Source: Alphaproteobacteria bacterium LSUCC0684
GTDB lineage: Bacteria > Pseudomonadota > Alphaproteobacteria > Puniceispirillales > UBA1172
DNA: 64,000 bases
Assembly (NCBI GenBank): GCA_041228335.1
Contig: CP166130.1
Coordinates: forward strand, 2,132,638-2,196,637
Direction of reading: 5' to 3'
The position numbers were made by a program, and so were the translations under genes. This document shows positions 29,505 to 39,028 of this stretch, piece by piece; position 1 is the first letter of the stretch; each line of letters opens with the position of its first letter. The notes beneath the pieces were generated by a model that was not told the origin of the DNA, did no database searches, and worked only from the letters and a program-made list of their open reading frames with translations.

Positions 29505-30869
29505 TTACGACCGCACAGGCCCCGCTGCACGGATGACAATATCAAGATTGAGCCATAGGGTTAACCCGCGCAAGCCCAGTAAAACCAGAAAAGCCACCCA
29601 GATACCGTCTATCCCCGCAATATGGCGGCCAAGGTAGAGAAGCGGGATAAAAACTATGAGCGAAACCAGCATCGCATTGCGCATCACTTTTGCCTGGGTC
29701 GCCCCGATGAAAACGCCGTCCATCTGAAACGCCATGACCGAAATAACTGGCATTACCACCAGCCATATCAGGAGGCTGTCCACCAACTCAAGCACCTCCG
29801 GCAGGCTGGTCAGAAAACGCATGAATACCCCGCCACCTATTGCCACCACCATCGCCATGGCCATTGCGGTAATTAATGCCATAAGCGTACTCTCACGAAT
29901 GGCAAGCCTGAGCTCTCTCGGATCACGACGTCCAATCGCGGCACCCGTAAGGGCTTCTGCCGCATGGGCAAAACCATCAAGGCTGTAGGCAAGAATGGCA
30001 AAGACCACAAAACACAGTTGGGACGCCGCCAGGGTGACATCATCAATACCGCCAGCCACATTGAGCACCAGCACTTCCGCCAAAACAATAGCCAGTGTCC
30101 GGATGGTCAGATCACGACCAAGGGAAGCATATTGATGCAACGCCGCAAAGGTCATGAAATCCTTTGCAACTGGTCTGGCCCAGCGCGATGGCGGGCCCAA
30201 AACGCCGAACAGAAGAGCCACGCTGACGCCAGCTCCCATGTATTGGGCCAGCACGGTTGCGAGCGCAACGCCATCAATGGTCAGCCCGAACCCAAAGACG
30301 AAAACAAGATTGCCAATGATATTGAGGCAGTTGATGACAATGAGCTGGATCATGCAGTACTTGATCCGCTGGAGGCCAAAAAACATGCCAAGCATGACCA
30401 TATTGAAACAGATAGCAGGGCCGGCAAAGGCGAGGATTGATATATAGACCTCCATCCCGTCCAGCACTTCTTCTGACGCTGTCAGAAGAAATCTTGCCAC
30501 CTCAAGGAACGGGCGAGACAGGATGAGTATCAAAAGCCCGATATTGACCGCGATAAAAACCGCCCGAAACAGATGCCTGAAAACAGCTTGGGTATCCTCG
30601 GCCCCATATGCCTGCGCCACCAGTCCTGTCGTTGCCATTCGGAGAAACCCGAAGGCAGTCGTGATCAGGCTGAAAACAAAACTGCCCAGAGCAACCGCAC
30701 CGATAAAATGCGGGCTGCCAAGGTGCCCCATCACGGCGGTATCGACCATGCCGACAAAAGGTATGGTGATATTGGCAAGCATGATCGGTAAAGTTATCGC
30801 CCAGATCTTGCGGCGCAACGCCCGGCGTTCAGGAGATAAAATCAGGCCGATTTCTGATGAAGTTTTCAT
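29505..30869 (-). CDS. MATE family multidrug/solute exporter
   Basis: A 454-residue protein with 12 predicted membrane helices in two similar halves. The first half has the P-F-V-G-M-VDTA-VMGHLG pattern of the DinF-like MATE branch, and the second half repeats it near residue 250. It exports cationic or other compounds in exchange for Na+ or H+. It is divergent from the glycosyltransferase operon; its ATG nearly abuts the other gene's region. Confidence 0.92.
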   Translation of the reverse strand: MKTSSEIGLILSPERRALRRKIWAITLPIMLANITIPFVGMVDTAVMGHLGSPHFIGAVALGSFVFSLITTAFGFLRMATTGLVAQAYGAEDTQAVFRHLFRAVFIAVNIGLLILILSRPFLEVARFLLTASEEVLDGMEVYISILAFAGPAICFNMVMLGMFFGLQRIKYCMIQLIVINCLNIIGNLVFVFGFGLTIDGVALATVLAQYMGAGVSVALLFGVLGPPSRWARPVAKDFMTFAALHQYASLGRDLTIRTLAIVLAEVLVLNVAGGIDDVTLAASQLCFVVFAILAYSLDGFAHAAEALTGAAIGRRDPRELRLAIRESTLMALITAMAMAMVVAIGGGVFMRFLTSLPEVLELVDSLLIWLVVMPVISVMAFQMDGVFIGATQAKVMRNAMLVSLIVFIPLLYLGRHIAGIDGIWVAFLVLLGLRGLTLWLNLDIVIRAAGPVRS

Positions 30870-30915
30870 GGCTTATGTCTATCCTAGACATTGTAATGTC
30901 AACCCGCCATCCCTA

Positions 30916-32667
30916 ATGCCGATTATGCCGGACCTGACCATGTTGTTTTCACCCATAACCCGAATAAGTGCAAGACCCATGCTGATCCTTGCCTTGCTGT
31001 TTGGGCTTATGGCTTTCCTTCCCGGGCTTGGCAGCATCCCCCCGATGGATCGTGATGAAAGCCGTTTCGCCCAGGCTAGCAAACAGATGCTTGAAAGCGG
31101 TGATCTTGTGACTGTCCGGTTCCAGGAAGACTTACGGGCCAAGAAACCGGTGGGGATTTATTGGCTACAAGCTGGTGCTGCCGCAGTTTTCGGGGATAAG
31201 ACTATCTCTTCTTACCGGCTCCCAAGCTTCGTTGCCGCTTTTCTGGTGATCGTGCTTGGCTTTGCACTGGCACGACAACTGGTGGGACCGGCTCAAGCAG
31301 GTTTTGCTGCAATGATGATGGCAACAGGACTGGTCATGGCAGCGGAAGCGCATCTGGCCAAGACCGACGCCGTGCTTGTCGCGGTGACACTGGCCCAACA
31401 GACCTTGATCTGGCGCATGTATTCTCTTCATCAGGAGAGGCATCACATCCCCGGAATACTGGCGCTTGCTTTCTGGGCAATGATGGCCACCGGAATTCTT
31501 ATAAAGGGGCCAATTACCCCGCTTATTGCCATGATGACATTGGCCGTTCTGGCGGGGCGAGATCGTTCTTTTTCCCTCATCAGCGCAACACGGCCAGTCC
31601 TCGGTTTCATTGTACTGACGGTGCTGGTTCTGCCCTGGGTCATGCTTGTTACCAGCGCTACAGATGGCGCTTTCCTCTCCACGGCAATCAAAGGTGATCT
31701 GGTCGGAAAACTAAAATCTGGTCAGGAATCCCATGGAGCGCCACCATTTACGCATCTTGCCCTGCTAATCGTCACTTTCTGGCCCGGTAGCCTGCTTCTG
31801 GTCCGGGCGATCGGCGCTATCTTGAAACAGAAACCAGGTGCCGAGATATGGTTTCTGCTCGGCTGGATTATCCCATTCTGGATCATCATCGAACTGACCC
31901 CCACTAAACTTCCACATTATTTTCTGCCGGTCATGCCGGCTTTGGCTATGCTTGCCAGTTCGGGCATTCATTATCGAGTGTCAACTGGTGGAAAAGAAGA
32001 CCTGACAGATCAGGAGGCTGGGAGCCGGGAGGATTTGGATAAAATCAAAAAACCTCTTCTTGGGCGGATCAGGCATATTTTTTCCTGGCGCGCCACCATC
32101 ATTGGCTGGGAAGTGCTGTTTGCGCTAGTCAGTTTTGGGCTTGGTGTACTGGTGCTGGCCGCCACGACTTATTATGGCGGCGAACGTCTATATGGCGGCA
32201 TGGGGCTGGGACTCGCCGTGCTCATTGCCGGGGCATCACTTTCATGGACCAGATGGCAAAAACCCTCAATACTAATTGGAATAGCTGGTCTTGCAGCGCT
32301 TTTTCATGCAAATACCTTTGGTCTTGTACTGCCATCACTCTCCGACATGCACCTTGCCCCGCGAATTCATTCCACTCTAGAAACACTTGAAACCCCGATC
32401 GAAGCTGTCGCTGCCGCAGGATATCACGAACCTTCACTGGTCTTCACCCGGGGTACAGACACCCTGCTTTTCAGCCCGGTTGAGGCTGCGCTATTCCTTG
32501 GCGAAGGCAAGAACGGGGTTGCGCTGGTGGAGTCGCGGGTTCTTGGAGATTTCCTCGATACCGCCGCCAAGGCAGGGATCAGCATTGCTGAAGTCGGAAA
32601 AATAAAGGGCTTTAATATCTCGCGTGGACAGCGCGTCACCATCCACTTCTTCCGTGCTGCCAATTGA
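30916..32667 (+). CDS. ArnT-like membrane glycosyltransferase (GT83/GT39)
   Basis: 583 residues if started at ATG 30916; ATG 30925 or 30940 are alternatives, and the frame is open far upstream in antisense to the MATE gene. The first periplasmic loop holds DRDESRFAQASKQML with the acidic DE pair of the GT-C fold and KKPVGIYWLQ, typical of ArnT. About 10-12 helices follow. Such enzymes move a sugar from an undecaprenyl carrier to lipid A or another periplasmic acceptor. The two next genes (GT2, LAB_N) support a role in lipid A or envelope glycosylation. Confidence 0.85.
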   Translation: MPIMPDLTMLFSPITRISARPMLILALLFGLMAFLPGLGSIPPMDRDESRFAQASKQMLESGDLVTVRFQEDLRAKKPVGIYWLQAGAAAVFGDKTISSYRLPSFVAAFLVIVLGFALARQLVGPAQAGFAAMMMATGLVMAAEAHLAKTDAVLVAVTLAQQTLIWRMYSLHQERHHIPGILALAFWAMMATGILIKGPITPLIAMMTLAVLAGRDRSFSLISATRPVLGFIVLTVLVLPWVMLVTSATDGAFLSTAIKGDLVGKLKSGQESHGAPPFTHLALLIVTFWPGSLLLVRAIGAILKQKPGAEIWFLLGWIIPFWIIIELTPTKLPHYFLPVMPALAMLASSGIHYRVSTGGKEDLTDQEAGSREDLDKIKKPLLGRIRHIFSWRATIIGWEVLFALVSFGLGVLVLAATTYYGGERLYGGMGLGLAVLIAGASLSWTRWQKPSILIGIAGLAALFHANTFGLVLPSLSDMHLAPRIHSTLETLETPIEAVAAAGYHEPSLVFTRGTDTLLFSPVEAALFLGEGKNGVALVESRVLGDFLDTAAKAGISIAEVGKIKGFNISRGQRVTIHFFRAAN

Positions 32668-32718
32668 CGCCTGTTGCAGGCTTGAGTACAAATGAAAGGC
32701 ATTTGAACGAGACACAGC

Positions 32719-33498
32719 ATGGCTCCCTCAACAACCTCCCGTCGCCGCCCCACCAAAGCTTCGTCTTCTCTGCCCGAACTCAGCGTCGTGGTGCCAGTGC
32801 TTAATGAGGCGGGCAATATCAAGCCTCTCGTCAATGGCATAATTACAGCATTTACCGGCCGAAATATTGAGATCATCTATGTTGATGACGGCAGCACTGA
32901 CAGTACCCTTGCCGAGTTGAGGGAATTGCAGGCGGACCTGCCAATGTTGCGGGTAATGGTTCACTCTCACCGCTCTGGCCAGAGCGCTGGGCTCCGCACC
33001 GGCATCCTTGCCGCCCGCGCCGAACTTATCGCAACCCTCGATGGTGATGGCCAGAATCTGCCAGAAGACCTTGTACGTCTGGAGAAGGAAGTGCATGCCC
33101 ATCGCCCTGGACTTGTTATGGCCGCCGGGGTTCGTATCAACAGACAGGATAGTTTGGCAAAACGATATGCCTCCCTCTTTGCGCGCAGGATCCGCCGAGT
33201 GATGCTCAAAGATGATCATCCCGATACCGGTTGTGCCACTAAGGTCTTTGACCGTGAACTTTTCCTTCGCCTGCCGTATTTTGATCATCTGCATCGGTTC
33301 ATGCCACCTCTGGCCCGGCGGGAAGGAGCTACGGTATTGGCAGTTCCGGTTGGTCACGCCGCCCGGGTTCAGGGCAAATCCAAATATCACACGCTTGACC
33401 GTCTGCTGGTCGGAATCAGTGACATTTTTGGGGTTATGTGGTTAATTCGCCGAAGCCCGAAAAACCTGAACGTGAAAGAACAGATACCCCATGGCTGA
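32719..33498 (+). CDS. GT2 glycosyltransferase, dolichol/undecaprenyl-phosphate type
   Basis: A 259-residue enzyme of the DPM1/ArnC class: LSVVVPVLNEAGNI, nucleotide-sugar VDDGSTDST, metal-binding DGDGQN (a DXD variant) and a Q/R..K block (VQGKSKYH). There are no C-terminal membrane helices, unlike ArnC. It probably charges a polyprenyl phosphate with the sugar used by the preceding ArnT-like protein. It overlaps the next gene by eight bases. Confidence 0.9.
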   Translation: MAPSTTSRRRPTKASSSLPELSVVVPVLNEAGNIKPLVNGIITAFTGRNIEIIYVDDGSTDSTLAELRELQADLPMLRVMVHSHRSGQSAGLRTGILAARAELIATLDGDGQNLPEDLVRLEKEVHAHRPGLVMAAGVRINRQDSLAKRYASLFARRIRRVMLKDDHPDTGCATKVFDRELFLRLPYFDHLHRFMPPLARREGATVLAVPVGHAARVQGKSKYHTLDRLLVGISDIFGVMWLIRRSPKNLNVKEQIPHG

Positions 33499-33904
33499 AC
33501 TGATTTCCTATCTCTCCGCAGGAATAGAGAGCGGTGCCGTGACCATATCCTGGTTTCTTATCACCCTTCTTCCCTTCCTGCCACAGGACCTGCCCCAGCA
33601 ACCTGAACGCGTGATGATCGTGGTCGGTTTTGGTGGACAGTTCCTTTTTGCCATGCGCTTTATTATCCAGTGGCTGACTTCCGAAGGGGCAAAGCGAAGC
33701 GTCATTCCCGTTATGTTCTGGTATTTTTCGATTGGTGGCGGATCTGTTCTTCTCCTCTACGCGATTTGGAGAAAAGACCCGGTGATTATTTGCGGTCAAG
33801 GGCTTGGTTTATTCATCTATGCCCGCAATCTTATCTTCATCTTTCGTGAACGTCAGAGTGCGGAAGAAAAAACCGACGGACAAGACCACAGCAAGACCAC
33901 CTGA
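33491..33904 (+). CDS. LAB_N domain membrane protein (lipid A biosynthesis N-terminal-like)
   Basis: A 137-residue protein with three or four helices and the LAB_N signature GFGGQFLFAMRFIIQW followed by SE.A..SVIPV.FWYFS, then R.DPV.I.GQGLGLFIYARNL. This module is found at the N-terminus of some LpxB proteins or alone beside GT2/ArnT-like genes, as here. Its role is not settled; it may help flip or present the lipid-linked sugar. Its end meets the convergent EVE gene. Confidence 0.9.
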   Translation: MAELISYLSAGIESGAVTISWFLITLLPFLPQDLPQQPERVMIVVGFGGQFLFAMRFIIQWLTSEGAKRSVIPVMFWYFSIGGGSVLLLYAIWRKDPVIICGQGLGLFIYARNLIFIFRERQSAEEKTDGQDHSKTT

Positions 33905-33919
33905 TCTGGCATATCGTGG

Positions 33920-34339
33920 TTATAGGTCTGTTTCAGCCATACGCAGGATTTCATGCCAGTGCTCTTTTGCAATAGGCATGACAGAAAGCCTTGACTGCCG
34001 GACAAGCGCCACATCGGAAAGTTGGGGATTGGACTTGATATCAGCCAAGCTGACCGGTGATACAACCGGCTTGACGGCTTTGACATCAACCATCCCGAAC
34101 CGGCCTGAAGCATCGGTTGGATCCGGATGATAAAGGGCCGAAACAGCAACAATACCCATAATCCGCTTTTCGTTGACCGAATGATAAAAAAAGCCAAGAT
34201 CCCCAATTTCCATGGCCTTCATGTTATTGGATGCCTGATAATTGCGAACCCCATCCCAGCCGGTGCCATTTTCGCCGCAAGCCACCTGATCATCCCATGA
34301 CCATGTCCCGGGTTCTGATTTGAAAAGCCAGTACTGCAT
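33920..34339 (-). CDS. EVE domain protein
   Basis: 139 residues from ATG 34339, with GGAG just upstream; an open frame reaches 34384 but lies before the family start. MQYWLFKSEP, the W..D..GVRNYQA.NNM, GD..FFYHS and the GIV.V pattern are the EVE (PUA-like) fold marks. These proteins recognise modified bases in DNA or RNA; the alphaproteobacterial single-domain form is of unknown target. It sits 23 bases after gpsA. Confidence 0.92.
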   Translation of the reverse strand: MQYWLFKSEPGTWSWDDQVACGENGTGWDGVRNYQASNNMKAMEIGDLGFFYHSVNEKRIMGIVAVSALYHPDPTDASGRFGMVDVKAVKPVVSPVSLADIKSNPQLSDVALVRQSRLSVMPIAKEHWHEILRMAETDL

Positions 34340-34362
34340 TGCTGATCTCCTTTTCCTGCAAG

Positions 34363-35346
34363 TCAAGTGTCGTTGCGGGCCCATTCACTGTCAACCGGAC
34401 GAGCCAGAAGTCGGGTGATTTCACCGCGGATATCTGCCCCGCCAATCGCATTAGCAACCGCTGCGGTGATAGGCATCTCAATGCCTTCGTCTTTGGCGCG
34501 GCGGAGCATCACCGAAGCCGATCGCGCGCCTTCCGCCAGCTTATCGGGTAATTCCTTCCCCTTACCGAGAGCAAGCCCGAAGGCAAAATTACGCGAATGT
34601 GGCCCGCCGCAAGTCAGCATCATATCGCCAAGTCCAGCCAGGCCAAAGAGCGTTTCACGCTTGCCCCCAAGTTTAAGTGCAAATCTTGCAGCCTCGGCCA
34701 ACCCCCTTGTGACCACCGCCGCGCGGGCATTATCCCCGAATTCAAGCCCCGTTATGACACCGGCTGCGATGGCAATGACATTCTTCACCGCCCCACCTAC
34801 AGCAACGCCGAGCGGATCATCGCTCGTATAGACGCGGATCGTGCTACCATGGAAAAGTGCGGAAATCTGGCTGGCGGCGGTTAGGCCGGTGGCCGCAGAT
34901 ACGAGTGCCGCCGGTTTACCTTGCGCGACTTCATCGGCAAAACTCGGCCCACTCAACATCACCGATGGATGCGGCAGAACCCGCGCCGCGTATTCAGGGA
35001 TCAGCGCATTATTTTCTGGGATCAGGCCCTTGGCTGCCCAGGCAACAGGAACCTGCTCTGGAAGATCAGATTTAAGCAGATCTGCTACCATTTCAGTCGC
35101 CGCCACGGGCATAACAACCAGCACAGCCTCTGCGTCCTCGAGAACAAGAGACGGATCGGTTGACGCAACGCTAGGGGCAGTAATGCTAAGATCAATCATC
35201 GGTGACCAGCCAGCCTGAAGTTGATCCGCAAGTTCTGCCCGCCGGACCAGTACCCGAACTTGATGGCCTTGAACGGACAAAATAGACGCGAGCGCACTGC
35301 CCCATGCGCCACCGCCCAGGACAGCGACTTTTCTTTTATCGATCAT
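34363..35346 (-). CDS. gpsA: Glycerol-3-phosphate dehydrogenase [NAD(P)+]
   Basis: A 327-residue enzyme making sn-glycerol 3-phosphate for phospholipids. GGGAWGSALASIL binds NAD(P), MLSGPSFADEVA lines the substrate site, and KNVIAIAAG carries the catalytic Lys. The start overlaps the tsaD stop by four bases (ATGA), the usual alphaproteobacterial pair. Confidence 0.96.
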   Translation of the reverse strand: MIDKRKVAVLGGGAWGSALASILSVQGHQVRVLVRRAELADQLQAGWSPMIDLSITAPSVASTDPSLVLEDAEAVLVVMPVAATEMVADLLKSDLPEQVPVAWAAKGLIPENNALIPEYAARVLPHPSVMLSGPSFADEVAQGKPAALVSAATGLTAASQISALFHGSTIRVYTSDDPLGVAVGGAVKNVIAIAAGVITGLEFGDNARAAVVTRGLAEAARFALKLGGKRETLFGLAGLGDMMLTCGGPHSRNFAFGLALGKGKELPDKLAEGARSASVMLRRAKDEGIEMPITAAVANAIGGADIRGEITRLLARPVDSEWARNDT

Positions 35347-36431
35347 TGACGCACTCCCCTGCCAGCAGGTGAAACAGCATCCGGATCAAGCGGCCAGCGT
35401 GGTCGCGGGGTGAAAGTGAGTGCGTCTCCTCTATCACCTGCTTTTTGGCGCTCAATCGCCGCCCAGGCAATCATCACGGCGTTATCTGTACAAAGTTTCG
35501 GCGGCGGTGCATGAAAAGTAAATTCATGCTTTTCTGCAACCTCTTGAAGTCTGGCCCGAACCTTTGCATTGGCCCCAACTCCACCAGCCACCACGAAAGC
35601 TGGATTCATGACACGATGTTCTCTGGAAAACTGCCGCATTGCCCTTTCTGATCGGCTACTGAGGCTCTCGGCGATCGCCCGTTCGAGGGAGGCGGCAAGA
35701 TCGGCAACTTTAGCTTCGCGTTCCTCACCATGAGGCAAGGGCTCAATATACTTTAAGTATGCTGTCCGGATCGCTGTCTTCATCCCGGAAAATGAGAAAT
35801 GGCAACCAGGCTTGTTTTCAAGAGGGCGCGGCAGTGAAAAGGCCCGATCATTACCTGACCGTGCAGCCAACTCTATTTTTGGGCCACCTGGCATACCCAG
35901 GCCGAGAATCTGGGCGGACTTGTCAAACGCTTCACCGGCGGCATCATCGAGGGTTGTGCCATATCGCACATATTTTCCCGGCCCCTTTACCGCCAAAAGT
36001 TGGGTATGCCCTCCGGAAACAAGCAACATCAGATAGGGAAAGGGCACCCCTGCCGTCAATCTTGCTGTCAACGCATGCCCTTCAAGATGATTGATCGCAA
36101 AGAACGGAATATCACATCCAAGGGAGATGGCTTTTGCCGCCATGGTGCCCACAAGCACACCACCAATAAGGCCAGGGCCGCCTGTGGCCGCCACCGCCTG
36201 GATTTCATCCATTCCAATGCCTGCTTCTGAAAGTGCATCTTCTACCACTTTGTCAATCAAGGTCAGGTGTGCGCGGGCTGCGACCTCAGGCACTACCCCA
36301 CCATGACGAGCGTGGTCATCGATCTGACTTGCTATGATATTTGAGTATATTTTTCCATCCGATGAAACCACCGCAGCTGCCGTTTCATCACAACTGGTTT
36401 CTATACCCAGAAACATATCTGCAACCGCCAT
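35343..36431 (-). CDS. tsaD: tRNA N6-threonylcarbamoyladenosine transferase subunit TsaD
   Basis: A 362-residue ASKHA-fold protein. GIETSCDETAAAV is the N-terminal phosphate loop, INHLEGH supplies two iron/zinc His ligands, LLVSGGHTQL the nucleotide site, and the C-terminal CTDNAVMIAW the third metal ligand region. It completes t6A on ANN-decoding tRNAs. A later ATG six codons in would also keep all motifs. Confidence 0.96.
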   Translation of the reverse strand: MAVADMFLGIETSCDETAAAVVSSDGKIYSNIIASQIDDHARHGGVVPEVAARAHLTLIDKVVEDALSEAGIGMDEIQAVAATGGPGLIGGVLVGTMAAKAISLGCDIPFFAINHLEGHALTARLTAGVPFPYLMLLVSGGHTQLLAVKGPGKYVRYGTTLDDAAGEAFDKSAQILGLGMPGGPKIELAARSGNDRAFSLPRPLENKPGCHFSFSGMKTAIRTAYLKYIEPLPHGEEREAKVADLAASLERAIAESLSSRSERAMRQFSREHRVMNPAFVVAGGVGANAKVRARLQEVAEKHEFTFHAPPPKLCTDNAVMIAWAAIERQKAGDRGDALTFTPRPRWPLDPDAVSPAGRGVRQ

Positions 36432-36529
36432 TGGACAGGCCTGCCTCTATAATTTTTCCCTTGATACCATCATACATCAATTGATCTATTTTTCTTTACC
36501 AAAGCCATGGGCGCAAGGTAAAGAAGGGT

Positions 36530-37480
36530 ATGCATGATGATCCCGTCTTTTCTGAAGATCAGCCGATCAGGCTTGCCAGCCGGGCGTCGCCTCTGGCGAT
36601 TGCCCAGACCAGAGAAGTTCAGACCCGCCTCGGTCCAGTAATTAGCCGAATTGATACATTCTCTACTCGAGGTGACGAAGTTCAGGACAGATCGCTGGCC
36701 GAACTCGGCGGCAAAGGTCTTTTTGTCAAAACACTCGAAGCCGCCTTGATTAGGGGGGACGCAGATGCGGCGGTACATTCCGCCAAGGACATGGAAAACC
36801 ACATTAACGATGGCACCTATATGGCGGCCTATCTTGAACGCGAAGACAGGCGTGATGCGCTGATCGGCCCTTACGCTGATCTATCATCACTGCCCAAAGG
36901 TGCGGTGATCGGAACGGCATCGGTGCGTCGGGCAGCCATGCTTCGTGCCCAGCGGCCTGACTGCAAGCCGAGACTGCTTCGCGGCAACGTCAATTCAAGG
37001 TTAAGGCAACTGAATGAAGGCAATTACGATGCCATCATCCTGGCAATGGCAGGTATAAAACGGCTTGACCTTGATATCGATTACCATCCGCTTGATGAAG
37101 AGGTCTTTCTGCCAGCTGCCTGCCAGGGGGTCATTGCTATTCAGGCAAGGAATGATGATACACAACGCGGCCATGCGATCTATACCGCCCTCACCAGCCT
37201 TGGTCATGCACCGACAACGGTAGAAGTCCAGGCCGAACGCGCTTTACTGGCCTCTCTTGACGGCACCTGCCGGACCCCGATCGGCGCGTCAGCGCATCTC
37301 AAGGATGGCATCCTTAAGATGAAAGCCTGCCTGCTCAACCTTGATGGCAGTCAATGTTTTGAGGCCGAAGCCAGCGCCAGCGCCGATGATGCGATGTTGC
37401 TTGGGTCGGATATTGGCAAACGTCTTCTTGATCAGGCAGGTGGCCGCGCATTTATCCATGCCCAAAAGGACGGTTTCTGA
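36530..37480 (+). CDS. hemC: Porphobilinogen deaminase (hydroxymethylbilane synthase)
   Basis: A 316-residue haem-synthesis enzyme. RLASRASPLAIAQT, the STRGDE...DRSL loop, HSAKDME, IGTASVRR, LRGNVNSR and the cofactor Cys in LDGTCRTPIGA are all present. AAGAAGG precedes ATG. It is divergent from tsaD across 98 AT-rich bases where a weak TTGATA / TCTATT promoter pair can be seen. Confidence 0.96.
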   Translation: MHDDPVFSEDQPIRLASRASPLAIAQTREVQTRLGPVISRIDTFSTRGDEVQDRSLAELGGKGLFVKTLEAALIRGDADAAVHSAKDMENHINDGTYMAAYLEREDRRDALIGPYADLSSLPKGAVIGTASVRRAAMLRAQRPDCKPRLLRGNVNSRLRQLNEGNYDAIILAMAGIKRLDLDIDYHPLDEEVFLPAACQGVIAIQARNDDTQRGHAIYTALTSLGHAPTTVEVQAERALLASLDGTCRTPIGASAHLKDGILKMKACLLNLDGSQCFEAEASASADDAMLLGSDIGKRLLDQAGGRAFIHAQKDGF

Positions 37481-37482
37481 TT

Positions 37483-38229
37483 ATGAAGCCGGTTGTGCTC
37501 ACCACCCGGCCGGTTGAAGACGCTGAACGGGATTGCCTATATCTAAATCGCCACGGTGTCGAGGCAATAAGCTGTCCAATGCTTGAAATCAAAGCGCATG
37601 CTTTCGTTCTTCCTCCTCTTGAAACTATTGATGCGGTTGTCCTGACCAGCCGACATGCGGCACCACGGCTTGCGGGAAGAGGTGTTGAAGATCTAACCTG
37701 CTTCTGCGTCGGCAAGACTACAGCTGCGGCAGCCGCTGATGCAGGCCTGAACCATACGATATCCGGTCCTGGCGACGGCAGGGGGCTTGCCCAGTTGATC
37801 TTAGATCATCCTTACAAATCGCTGTTATGGCCCTCGGCGGTGGATACCGGCTTTGATATCAAGGCTGCGCTCGAGCCAAAAGGAATTCTGACCCATCGGA
37901 TAACTGTCTACGAAGCGGCACCTGTTGATGGTTTCACCCATGAAAGTATTGAGATGCTGAAATCTGGCCGTGTCCGTGCCGTGCTGGCGCATTCGGGACG
38001 CGCAGGTGAACATTTCACCAACCTGATCAAAAGGGAAGGTCTTGGCCATCTTCTTGAAACCATGACAATGATCGCTATCAGCTCTCGTGCTGCTGGACTT
38101 TGCGGCACGGACTGGCATAGCATTGTGGTAGTGGATCAACCGAGACGCGGCGCCATGCTGGATGCCGCCATCATGGCTGTTAACGAGCCCGGACTTCCGC
38201 AAAAAAGAGGTAATCATGGCAGGCCGTAA
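37483..38229 (+). CDS. hemD: Uroporphyrinogen-III synthase
   Basis: A 248-residue protein of low-identity HemD type: TTRPVEDAE near the N-terminus, VVLTSRHAAPRL, then FCVGKTTAAAA and a final AISSRAAGL. It follows hemC by two bases and precedes the mitofilin-like gene, which confirms the call better than sequence alone. Its 3' end overlaps the next gene by 14 bases. Confidence 0.92.
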   Translation: MKPVVLTTRPVEDAERDCLYLNRHGVEAISCPMLEIKAHAFVLPPLETIDAVVLTSRHAAPRLAGRGVEDLTCFCVGKTTAAAAADAGLNHTISGPGDGRGLAQLILDHPYKSLLWPSAVDTGFDIKAALEPKGILTHRITVYEAAPVDGFTHESIEMLKSGRVRAVLAHSGRAGEHFTNLIKREGLGHLLETMTMIAISSRAAGLCGTDWHSIVVVDQPRRGAMLDAAIMAVNEPGLPQKRGNHGRP

Positions 38230-39025
38230 AGTGAAAAATGGGTCATCTGGAAAGGAATCTATCCCTGAGACGGGGAACGCTACCATCGAAACTTCAGGAG
38301 AAGACGTCACCGCTGATATCAAGACAACTTCAGGCACAGACCAAAACAATAAAACCGATGTAGCGAAAGAGACGAAATCTGCTTCAACTGCAAAAGAACA
38401 AAGTCAACCAACCCCTCTGGCTCCACGTCGTATCAGGCTTTTCGGCTGGCTCGCTGTAGCTGCCCTTTTTCTCGCCGTTGCAAGTGCAGGTCTTGCCGGG
38501 TTTAGTTTTATACAAACCACCCGGATTGCTACCCAGCAGGACGAAATACTCAATCGGCTCGAGTTGCTTGATCGCCGTGTTGCAGAAATGGCAGAAGCTA
38601 CCCTGCTTCAGGAACAGGCCAAGGAACTGAGCAATTTTGGTATCCGGCTTGATGACGTTACCGCCGAAATCGACCGGGCACTTGAGCAGATCGATGCCAT
38701 GGGCAAAATGATAGCAGAACAGCTTGCTGAGCCAGGGCTGGAATTAATAAGCAGCCTGCAGAAACGACTTGATGAGATTGACAAGAGCCTTTCTGCACTA
38801 AACTCGAATACCGAAACCCCGGCATCAAGGAAGACCGATTCCGCAGGGGGCCTAAATTCTGAAACAGGCCAAGAGCAAGATCAGCGCTCCCGCAACCCTT
38901 CTCCTTCGGCATCTGAAGAAAAGCCATCAGCAGAAGTGGATTTGCCAGCGGATGAAAAACTTTCGGGCTGGGTGGACTGGATTAAGGATCTTATCCGAAT
39001 TGAGCGTATTGAAAATAGCGAGTGA
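38216..39025 (+). CDS. Mitofilin/Mic60-like (HemX-type) membrane protein
   Basis: 269 residues from ATG 38216 with AGAGG upstream. A charged, disordered N-terminus (~1-68) with many Ser/Thr/Lys, one membrane helix (LFGWLAVAALFLAVASAGLAGF core, ~75-98), a coiled-coil (~105-205) and a short C-terminal piece ending WVDWIKDLIRIERIE. In alphaproteobacteria the gene between hemD and hemY encodes the bacterial homologue of Mic60, which shapes intracytoplasmic membranes. This one is shorter than usual and its C-terminal mitofilin region seems reduced. Confidence 0.75.
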   Translation: MAGRKVKNGSSGKESIPETGNATIETSGEDVTADIKTTSGTDQNNKTDVAKETKSASTAKEQSQPTPLAPRRIRLFGWLAVAALFLAVASAGLAGFSFIQTTRIATQQDEILNRLELLDRRVAEMAEATLLQEQAKELSNFGIRLDDVTAEIDRALEQIDAMGKMIAEQLAEPGLELISSLQKRLDEIDKSLSALNSNTETPASRKTDSAGGLNSETGQEQDQRSRNPSPSASEEKPSAEVDLPADEKLSGWVDWIKDLIRIERIENSE

Positions 39026-39028
39026 TCC

